Of a stretch of DNA of 33,957 nucleotides, positions 7,013 to 14,800 are shown piece after piece. The notes under the pieces are model-generated. The model saw only the letters and a program-made list of their open reading frames with translations. It did not search any database and had not been told where the DNA came from. The position numbers were made by a program, and so were the translations under genes. This DNA is from CBFDCQ01 sp965603355 (GTDB lineage Bacteria; Hydrogenedentota; CAZGCA01; CBFDCQ01). The stretch lies in NCBI GenBank assembly GCA_965603355.1, contig CBFDCQ010000033.1, positions 1 to 33,957 on the forward strand, written 5' to 3'. How positions within the stretch are numbered: the first letter of the stretch is position 1; each line of letters starts with the position of its first letter.

Positions 7013-7273
7013 GTGATTACGGTCTATGTTCTGAAAGGAACCTCTGGCAAACGCTACGTGGGAATAACAAACGATCTGAACCGTCGACTCGCCGAGCATG
7101 CTTCAGGACGAACGAAGGCCGGGCAGGTACTTGGCAAGTTTCATGTGCTCTACACGGAGATGTTCCCTGACTACGCTGATGCCCGTGTCTGTGAGAAGTT
7201 CCTGAAGTCTGGCCAAGGCCGTAAGTGGCTGGATGAGCTGGAAGCCGGGACGCGGCCCGCCTACGGCGGATAA
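7013..7273 (+). CDS. Single-domain GIY-YIG endonuclease (UvrC-N/URI type)
   Basis: The 86-residue protein is a complete minimal GIY-YIG domain. VYVL near the N-terminus stands for the GIY strand, RYVGITNDLNRRLAEH supplies the YIG strand, the catalytic Arg and the following His, and CEKFLKSGQGRKWL carries the metal-binding Glu in the REKxLKSGxGR-like block usual for this group. The family cuts DNA with one metal ion. The start is a GTG at 7013 with GAGG about 12 bases upstream. The gene fills the space between two ssrA-tail repeats, with 33 bases on its left and 25 on its right, which suggests a self-contained ~340-base mobile unit. Homing into tRNA or tmRNA ends is inference; a repair or housekeeping role is the alternative. 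Confidence 0.9.
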   Translation: MITVYVLKGTSGKRYVGITNDLNRRLAEHASGRTKAGQVLGKFHVLYTEMFPDYADARVCEKFLKSGQGRKWLDELEAGTRPAYGG

Positions 7274-7284
7274 AGTTCGACTTG

Positions 7285-7318
7285 TGCGCCGCTGGCGCAT
7301 TCCCGCCGCCTCCACCAT
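7285..7318 (+). repeat. ssrA-tail repeat, copy 3, with an embedded hairpin (putative attR)
   Basis: Bases 7299-7318 match the last 20 bases of the ssrA end (3186-3205) without error. Just upstream, GTTCGA (7275-7280) also matches the T-loop start of ssrA, but the two parts are separated by about 19 bases containing the perfect hairpin TGCGCC-GCT-GGCGCA (7285-7299). The copy therefore looks like a T-arm interrupted by a small palindrome. Confidence 0.7.
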
Positions 7319-7428
7319 CTAATATTGACAGTAAAGGGAGTTACGGTTTCGTCCCTAAGTCTTTCTGGCATCGACATCAAGCTGAGCGCATTCAGGCTTT
7401 CTTGCCGATTGGCGTCTGTTCAATCATC

Positions 7429-8997
7429 CTACCTGCGTTCCCTGAGCGCCTTCACCTCTTCGAGGTACTTGCCTCTCAGATACTTGTCGCCAGCGTAAAA
7501 GGGATATTCATCCCAAGGTGACATCCCCTTGAGTCGCGGATCGCCTGTCTTCTGCTGGTAGTCCTTCAACTGCTTGCGGAGCGTCTCTTTGATATGGTCG
7601 TATTCGGGCCTATTCGCCAGGTTGTTCATTTGGGCGGGATCGATGTCGATGGCGTATAGCTCTTCGGCGGGCAGTTTGCCGAAGGACTTAACGAACAGGT
7701 CGTGGACGGCGGGATCGTCGCGGTGCTCCATCATGTAGGTCTTGGTGGGACCGGCGTCGATGTCACCGAAAGTGCTCTGGTGCGATGCCACGAAGTCCGG
7801 CCCACCCATGGGCCAGCGGTCGGGCTCGTAGTTGCGGATATAGACGAAGTCCTTAGTGTGCACGGACCGTCTCGGGTAAGTCTTGCCATCAGGCCTCGCC
7901 CAGACGTGCCGTTCCAGCCCCGTAACCGTCATGCTGCGCGCCGGGTCGACCGTGCCCTCGCTTTCGGACGTGAAGATGTTGAGGAGACTGCGTCCCGTCA
8001 TCTGGTTCGGAATCGCAAGACCTGCCGCTTCTAGAAAGGTAGGCGCGAAGTCTATGTGATTGACGAAATCCTCGATGATCCGGCCAGGCTTCCTGATGCC
8101 CTTCCCCCAGCGGATCGCCAACGGCATGTGCGCGCCGTAGTTATATGCTGTGGCCTTGGCCCGCGGGAAGGGCATGCCGTTATCGGAAGTGACAACAATG
8201 ATCGTGTTGTCCAGCTCACCGCCATCTTCCAGCGTCTTGAGCATCTTCCCCAGGTGTTGATCGAACCACTCGATCTCATAGAGATAATCGCATATATCGT
8301 TTCGCACTTCCTCCACATCCGGAAGAAATGGAGGAACCACGACCTTGTCCAGTTTCATCCCCGACTTCACACCGGAGCGGTAGACAAAATCACGATGCGG
8401 TTCATAGCCGCCATACCAGAAACAGAAAGGTTTTGCTTTATCCCGAGCGTTCATGAAATCCTCGAAAGCGCCGGCGTAGTCCATTTCGGTCACGCCTTCG
8501 TCATCCTCATCGCCGAACGGTAGTTCCTCTACGGACTTTTCCCATACCTTGCCGCAGGGATCTTTCCACGCATAGTCGAATCTCTGGTTGGCAGGACCAT
8601 ACCCCTTGCCTGTCCGGCCGACGACATAACCTGCATCTTCCATCAATTTGGTGTAAATCGGAAATTTCTTCTGCAGCCGCCCAAATAGCAGGCCACCTTC
8701 TTCAAGTCTCCAGAAATTTTGCCCAGTCAAAATCGACGCCCGAGACGGTGCACAGGAAGGACACGCTGTGAAGGAATTCGTGAACAGGATGCCCTCGCGA
8801 GCCACCCGGTCAAAGTGCGGCGTCTTGATGACAGGATCACCCGCAATGGAGGTATGCAGCCACGTCTGGTCGTCGGACATGCAGAAGAGGACGTTGGGGC
8901 GGACTTTGGGTTTCGACGCGACACCGGTCACACAGGAAGTGAAGGTGGCGCCCATTAGACCAAGCGTGGTGTGGGTCAGAAAATCGCGGCGATTCAT
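7429..8997 (-). CDS. Tat-exported sulfatase of the alkaline-phosphatase superfamily
   Basis: The 522-residue enzyme should hydrolyse sulfate esters, probably of polysaccharides, outside the cytoplasm. I chose the ATG at 8997 because it gives a Tat signal (NRRDFLTHTTLG) followed by GATFTSC, which could also be a lipobox; an upstream frame to 9111 adds only unrelated basic residues. The metal site begins with SDDQ (D42, D43). The C82-A83-P84-S85-R86 motif is the sulfatase signature whose cysteine is converted to formylglycine. SDNGMPF in the middle supplies further metal ligands. The maturation enzyme is not in this window. The gene lies 117 bases after the pit gene on the same strand, so it may be read from the same promoter. 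Substrate unknown. Confidence 0.93.
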   Translation of the reverse strand: MNRRDFLTHTTLGLMGATFTSCVTGVASKPKVRPNVLFCMSDDQTWLHTSIAGDPVIKTPHFDRVAREGILFTNSFTACPSCAPSRASILTGQNFWRLEEGGLLFGRLQKKFPIYTKLMEDAGYVVGRTGKGYGPANQRFDYAWKDPCGKVWEKSVEELPFGDEDDEGVTEMDYAGAFEDFMNARDKAKPFCFWYGGYEPHRDFVYRSGVKSGMKLDKVVVPPFLPDVEEVRNDICDYLYEIEWFDQHLGKMLKTLEDGGELDNTIIVVTSDNGMPFPRAKATAYNYGAHMPLAIRWGKGIRKPGRIIEDFVNHIDFAPTFLEAAGLAIPNQMTGRSLLNIFTSESEGTVDPARSMTVTGLERHVWARPDGKTYPRRSVHTKDFVYIRNYEPDRWPMGGPDFVASHQSTFGDIDAGPTKTYMMEHRDDPAVHDLFVKSFGKLPAEELYAIDIDPAQMNNLANRPEYDHIKETLRKQLKDYQQKTGDPRLKGMSPWDEYPFYAGDKYLRGKYLEEVKALRERR

Positions 8998-9114
8998 TGA
9001 CCTAGTCCTCTCAAGCTTGCGACGCCGGAAACGAACGGCGGAGACTCGATTTCTTCCCCGTCGGATCGCAGATGAAAGCCAATGGGAGCACTCTAGGCGT
9101 GTGCCCCACACATC

Positions 9115-10356
9115 TCAACCCCTCAACAAGAGCCATTTCGCAACCGCGAAGATCAACATCGTCAATCCGGCGGTTATGGGGACGGTGGCGATCCATGAGG
9201 TGAGAATCTGTCGGACGGTCCTGATTCTCAGACCGGCGATACCTCGGGCGAGACCAACGCCGATCACCGCGCCGACAAGCGCGTGGGTCGTCGACACGGG
9301 CAGGCCGCACCTCGAACAGACCAGCACGGTTGTAGCGGCGGCAATCTCGGCGGCGAACCCGCGCGACGGTGTGATTTCCGTGATCCGCTTGCCAATCGTC
9401 TCCATTACGCGTCGGCCGAACGTGGCGAGACCGACCACGATCCCCACGCCGCCCATCAACAGAATCCACATCGGCACTGCGACGGTCATCACTACCTCAC
9501 CGGTGCGGTGGATCTCCACCACCGCCGCCACGGGACCTACCGCGTTGGCGACGTCGTTGGCGCCGTGAGCAAAAGCTACATAACATGCCGTGACGATCTG
9601 CAGGTACTTGAAGTGCGACTCGACATAGTCGTACTCGTCCTCGAGAACTCGCTTTCGGGAGTGATTTGCAATCCTCTTGAACAGCAGGTGGGACACGACG
9701 GCCGCGACGGCACTTACCCCCACGGCGACAATAAGGGCCTGGGGGAGCGGGCAATTCAAATGCAGGTTCTTGAGCCCTTTGTAAATGAACGACATCGTCA
9801 GTATGAAAGCGACAACCGCAACGAAGTAAGGCGCGCGCTTCTCCACCGCGCGGCCGGGCTCGTCAACGCCGAAGATGCGCCGCGTGATGAATCGGAAAGT
9901 CAGAAACGCGATGATTCCGCTGGCAACCGGCGAGATCAGCCAGCTTGCCGCGATGTTTCCCAGCATTCCCCACTTAACCGCGCCGCCGGCGATGATCCCC
10001 ACCCCGCAGACCGAGCCGACGATCGAGTGGGTGGTCGAGACCGGTTGACCGAAGACCGTCGCGACGTTAAGCCAGAGCGCAGAGGCGAGCAGTGCAGCGA
10101 ACATGCCGATCACGAGCAGTTGGGGGTTGGCCGCGAAATGCATCGGGTCAATGATGCCTTTGCGCACCGTCTCGCTGACGTGCGTGCCCACCAGCACCGC
10201 GCCCGCAAATTCAAAGATTGCGGCGAGAACCACGGCTTGACGAAACGTGAGCGATCGTGAACCGACGGACGTACCCATCGCGTTGGCGACGTCGTTGGCG
10301 CCGATGTTCCAGGCCATATACAATCCGATAACGATGGTGGCAACCAGCACGACCAT
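9115..10356 (-). CDS. pit: Pit-family inorganic phosphate transporter
   Basis: This 413-residue inner-membrane protein takes up phosphate with a cation. It shows the internal duplication of the PHO4/Pit family: GANDVANAMGTSVGSR near residues 19-34 and AHGANDVANAVGPVAAV in the second half, each followed by hydrophobic helices. QPVSTTHSIVGSVCGVG and LPVSTTHALVGAVIGVG form the matching second motif of each half. The start ATG at 10356 is the only sensible one; an AGGAGGG lies rather far upstream (about 16 bases). It follows the DUF47 gene by 49 bases, the classic DUF47-pit pairing. In that pairing the PhoU-like protein is thought to control the transporter. Confidence 0.95.
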   Translation of the reverse strand: MVVLVATIVIGLYMAWNIGANDVANAMGTSVGSRSLTFRQAVVLAAIFEFAGAVLVGTHVSETVRKGIIDPMHFAANPQLLVIGMFAALLASALWLNVATVFGQPVSTTHSIVGSVCGVGIIAGGAVKWGMLGNIAASWLISPVASGIIAFLTFRFITRRIFGVDEPGRAVEKRAPYFVAVVAFILTMSFIYKGLKNLHLNCPLPQALIVAVGVSAVAAVVSHLLFKRIANHSRKRVLEDEYDYVESHFKYLQIVTACYVAFAHGANDVANAVGPVAAVVEIHRTGEVVMTVAVPMWILLMGGVGIVVGLATFGRRVMETIGKRITEITPSRGFAAEIAAATTVLVCSRCGLPVSTTHALVGAVIGVGLARGIAGLRIRTVRQILTSWIATVPITAGLTMLIFAVAKWLLLRG

Positions 10357-10405
10357 ATCTGCGGAGAATCTCCCTCCTGTCGAAAGCCAACAAACAAGCG
10401 CTGGT

Positions 10406-11080
10406 TCAGCGCTTCACAATAAGCCGTCTCAAGAATTTCCCCGCTTTCTCAGCCGTGTTGGCTATCTCGCTTAGAGTATGGCAGTATTTGTCGAGGAAAA
10501 AGATGGTAATGGGGTCCAGTTGGTCCTCCATTGCATAGAAAGCACGGCCGAACTTACGCTGGAGCTTGTCGGCTTTCCATTCCTCCGCGCCGATCTTGTC
10601 GATGGACTCCAGCACGCGTTCCGCCTCGGCGCCCGTGAACGCCGCCTCTGCCAGGAACGCAAGCTCCTCAGCCAGGCTTAGCAGATGTTCACTCACCAGC
10701 ACGATCTGGTTGACAAACGCCAGGAAGTCCTCTTTGAGTTCGGGCGGTACTTGGGTCTTGCGCAAGAGGAGCACGACGGCATAGTCCTCCGCCGCGTCCG
10801 CGACGTTATCCTGCAGGGACAGAAACTGGTCAAGCTCGTACCGTCCTACCGAGAGGAGAAACATCTTCGACAGACTCTCGCGAATCTGTGCTTTCGTAAC
10901 GTCGGCCTCGTGCTCCATCCTTGACATCTCGTGATGGAGGGTCTCGATCTTCTCGTAATCGGCTGCGACGAGCGCATCCGTCAACGGCTGGACAAGCTTG
11001 ACACACGCGTGCACCTCCCTCGTATGCTCAACGAGGAGCTTGAAAGGCGAGGTTCCGAAAAACTTGCCGACTAGTCTCAT
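10406..11080 (-). CDS. DUF47/PhoU-like phosphate transport regulator
   Basis: The 224-residue cytoplasmic protein is an all-helical PhoU-like bundle of the DUF47 (COG1392) family. It begins MRLVGKFFGTSPFKLLVEHT, followed by helices containing HHEMSRMEHEADVTKAQIRE and FLSLQDNVADAAEDYAV; the E-x3-D and D-x3-D pairs bind metals in PhoU proteins. The ATG at 11080 follows an excellent AAGGAGGG site; the longer open frame up to 11371 is not coding. The gene is first in an operon with pit. A sigma-70-like promoter lies at 11243-11271. Confidence 0.93.
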   Translation of the reverse strand: MRLVGKFFGTSPFKLLVEHTREVHACVKLVQPLTDALVAADYEKIETLHHEMSRMEHEADVTKAQIRESLSKMFLLSVGRYELDQFLSLQDNVADAAEDYAVVLLLRKTQVPPELKEDFLAFVNQIVLVSEHLLSLAEELAFLAEAAFTGAEAERVLESIDKIGAEEWKADKLQRKFGRAFYAMEDQLDPITIFFLDKYCHTLSEIANTAEKAGKFLRRLIVKR

Positions 11081-11242
11081 TGTACTGCCCTCCTTCCCTG
11101 TTGCGGCTGAACATAAGCGTCCGGCAACACAGCCTCTTTGTGGTAAGATCCGGCCCACCGGTATCGGAACGTATCGCGCCTCGCGGAGAGGTCTCCGCAC
11201 GCGGCGCGGGAAGAACCCCATACGACCCCCACAAGTTCCCCT

Positions 11243-11271
11243 ATTATGCCCGAAAACGGAAGCGGAGGCAA
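11243..11271 (-). promoter_or_regulatory. Promoter for the DUF47-pit operon
   Basis: On the minus strand, TTGCCT (11266-11271), a 17-base spacer and CATAAT (11243-11248) fit sigma-70. The leader to the ATG at 11080 would be about 155 bases. Confidence 0.45.
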
Positions 11272-11324
11272 GGGACTGTGTTGCACCGGACTGATGGTCA
11301 GTCGGGCGTGGGCGATTCACGGGA

Positions 11325-11690
11325 TCAATAACGACAGTTGTACACCTCGCGGCCTCTTGCGACGTTGTCATAGATGGATGGGCTGAGCGCTTTCACGGGG
11401 AAAGAAGCGTATGTGAAACGGGCGTAGGTGAGAGCGTGAAGGTTCAGCCGCACTGCTGAACCGGTCAGGTTCAGTTGGGGCACTTCCATCAACACTTCGC
11501 TGGATCGATATGAGATCCACGTGTCGGAGCGGGATGCAATCCGTTGCGCGGAGTTACTGCAAAGCAAGGCCGACCGGCCGGTGTTTCGCCGAACGCTGCT
11601 GAGTACAGCTTGGACGTCCGGGGCCAGAAAGATTGAAAAGCAAGGGCCGACACTCGACGACAGACGTTGCAGATCTCCAGACTCATTGCG
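11325..11690 (-). pseudogene. Possible frameshifted gene remnant
   Basis: A minus-strand frame stays open from about 11690 to the TAG-type stop at 11325 and reads like protein (for example VGPCFSIFLAPDVQAVLSSV and LNLTGSAVRLNLHALTY), yet has no ATG or GTG start; the first start codon is a TTG at 11567. An ATG in another frame at ~11686 reads MSLE, and a single-base shift just after it would join it to DLQRLSSSVGPCFSIFL. That restored N-terminus resembles the start of bacterial release-factor-like (baeRF) proteins, which are about three times longer. I infer a truncated, frameshifted relic; a chance open frame is the alternative. The remaining parts of the 745-base gap 11081-11825 hold only the DUF47 promoter and a strong hairpin at 11441-11462 (8-bp stem GGTTCAGC). 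Confidence 0.3.
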
Positions 11691-11825
11691 CTACTACCAC
11701 GGCCAGCGGAACTGCCTTCAAACCACAATTAAGTCACCGTCAGGCGCCCGCGCAACCTGCAGGGATATCGGGATAGCTGCGGCCGCCTGTTGAGCAAATA
11801 GAGGGTAGAAGTGAGGAGGTGTACC

Positions 11826-14800
11826 ATGATCAGAACGTTCCTGCACGACCATAGAAGGCGAGTTTCAGCGGCGCGGTGGACTTTTCTGTTGTTTGGTGTG
11901 GCGTTTCTGCTGGGGGTGCCCAACACCTCGGTGGCGCCGTCAGAGCCGGAGGAGCAAACGGCATGGCTCAATGTTGTAGGCACTGTGCCGCTCGAGGGCG
12001 AGGCGTTGGGCCGACAGATCGTCATTTTCTTTGACGATCAAATCTCAGTTCGTGAAGAGGAGGCTGGGCGTGAGGTGTTCCCGTTTACCTTGACTCCGGA
12101 GGTAAACGGCTCGTTTCGCGTAGGCTCGAATTTTGTTGCGTTCACGTCAGAGGCTTTTCCGGAAGACCGCATCATTCGGGTCGCGTTGAGCGATACGCTC
12201 AGGTCAGTTGCCGGAAAAGCGCTCAACCCGAGGCAACGCACTTTTAGCTTCCCGACGTTTGTATTCGAACCTCGACGTATATGGTTGCTGGATGAGAACC
12301 TCGACCAACCGGTGCTGGGAGTGCTCTTTCCGATCTCCGTTTCGCCGGATGACGTGAAGCGCCATGTGGAGGTTCAAACCAAGAGCGGGAGAGATGTCGC
12401 GTTCGCGGTGGCACGCGGCTCTGACACGAACATTAGCCGACTCGAACTGAAACACACTGTCGAGTGGCCTGTGATGGTGATCTTCAAAGCAGGATTGCCG
12501 GATAGGACTGGGACCCTGCGGTTAATGGAGGACAAGTCGTTCACGTTCCGCAAGGAACCGGCGCTGAAAGTCACACGTGCCAGGTGGGCACGGTTCGACG
12601 CAGGCGGGCAGCAGATTCGGCTGGACTTTTCCGCGCCGGTGTACGCCGCTGCTTTGAAACGTCATTTGACTCTCACTGACGCCGAGACGGAAGAACGGAT
12701 CCCGTTTGCCCTCGTGGATGAGGAACGACACTCACAGAGGCACCACATCAAGGTGGCGTTGAAAAAGTCGCGGAGCATAGATCTGGCCATCTCGCAGGGC
12801 CTTGTCGGCGGGCGGAACGTCGTGTTGGAGCAGCCGTACTCAGAGCGACTGACCTATGAGCCCGAACCGCTTCGTTTTCGACATGCCAGATTCAGCTCGA
12901 GAAAGAAGGAGGGACACGTTCTGAACTGTCGCCTCAACTATCCTGTCGAAGGCCAGCCGCTGCGCGAGCACCTTGAGTTCTCTCCACAGGTGCAGGATCT
13001 GCGTGTTGAGCCCGACAGTTACGGCGGTTTCAACGTATTCGGTTCGTGGAGCTCGAAACAGCACTACACCGTGACCTTAACGTCCGGGCTCATCTATGGG
13101 GATGGGTTCACCCTTAAGGAGCCGCTGACGCACAGTGTGCTTACCGGTTCGCTGCCGCGTTTCCTGGGGTTCGGATATGAGGAGAAGTATTACTTTCCCC
13201 GACGGGCGGACGGGGCCCTGACGATTGTATCGCGCAATATTGACTCGGCCAAGATCACCGCGCACCGCCTGTTTCCCGCCAATATCGCGGTAGCCATGAA
13301 GGACTTGCGAAACGGCGCGGGCGGTTCCGCTTTTTCGCGCAACTGGTGCGAGGAGCTGGCTCATATCGAGGTGCCTGTTGCCAAGAATCATGATCAGTTG
13401 GTTGAGACTGCTTTGGACACGGAGTCACTTTTCCCTTCGGACAGAAAGGGTGTGTTTTGTCTGGAAGCGCAGGGCACGCCGCACGGCTATGGCAGCAAGA
13501 TCGCTCTGCTTACCGATATTGGCGTGCTTGCCCATTGGCAGAATGAAGAGCTGGTCGTATTCGTCCATGACCTGTTCTCGCTGGCCCCGTTGCGCTCGGC
13601 GGCCGTCAGTGTTTACTCATCAAAGAACCAGATGTTGGGCCGTGCCCGCACGGATAGGCGGGGCATCGTGCAGTTCCGCCGGTTCGAGCCGTCGCTCGGT
13701 ACGCCCAAGGTCGTGGTGGTCGAACGCGGGGACGACTACGCGTTTCTGGAACTGAACGTGCGCCGGGACGATCCGCGCGAGTACTCACCGGTGATGGAGG
13801 CGTACGATCGGGACGGCTACGACGCGTTCATCTACGCTGACCGTGAGTTGTATCGTCCCGGAGATACGGTTAATCTGCGCTGGATCGTTCGCTCCGGTTA
13901 CGGTCCGGCTGCAGCCGATGTTGCTTTGCTGCTCGAGGTGGTAAAACCCAATGGCCGGAATCTCCTATCCAAACCGGTTGTGTTGTCGGCGCTGGGCACC
14001 GGTGGACTGAGTCTCCAGACGCAGAAAGTGTACCCGACCGGCTCCTACAAAGCCCGACTGCTTTTGCCGGGCACGAAGAAGGAAGTTGGCAAGTACAGTT
14101 TCTCCTTGGAAGAATTCGTTCCGAACAGGATCAAAGCTTCGGCAAAGGTGGCGGAACCGTATTGGCAGGCCGGCGAGGAGTACCGGTTCGAGGTGAACGC
14201 CGAGCACCTGTTTGGTGGGCCGGCGGCCGATCGCAGGGCGGAGGCGAAGGTCATTCTCCGCCGAGGGGCATTTGCCTCGGAACAATGGAGCGGGTACAGG
14301 TTCGGCAACGATTCGAAGTACAAGCCGGAGACGATCTCGTGCGGCGAACAGAGGACGGACAGCACAGGCAAGGCGTTGTTCGTATTCAGGTATCGAGCGC
14401 CGGCCGAGGCGACATTTCCACTCAAGGCGACGGTTGTGGGACGGGTGTTTGAACTCGGCGGGCGTGCGGTCGCGGGACGGGCTGAAACGACCGTTTTCCC
14501 GTCCGACACGTCCCTGGGCATTGCGGCCAGCCCGGTCTCCGGCGGTAAGGACATTGAGGTGTTGGCGGCCGCCATCCAGAGCGATGAAACGCCGGCCGAT
14601 CTGGATTCGGTGAAGGTCACGTTGGAAAGGCAGGTGTGGAGCTACTATGTGCGGCGGTTTTACGGTCATCACGCAGCCAACTGGTCCGAGTCTTTTGAGC
14701 CTTTGGAAAGTAGAGACGTCAAGTTAACAGAGGGCACGGGTTCGACCCGGTTCTCCGTGGGTGACTACGGCTACTACCGGGTGCGGGTACACTCCGACCG

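Noticed and set aside
3607..7273. Possible plasmid-type partition locus because of the ParB-domain gene
   Set aside because: There is no ParA gene and no iteron or parS cluster, and the neighbours are enzymes.
9283..10260. 325-codon plus-strand open frame
   Set aside because: Antisense shadow of the pit gene, with composition of random His/Arg/Asp-rich translation.
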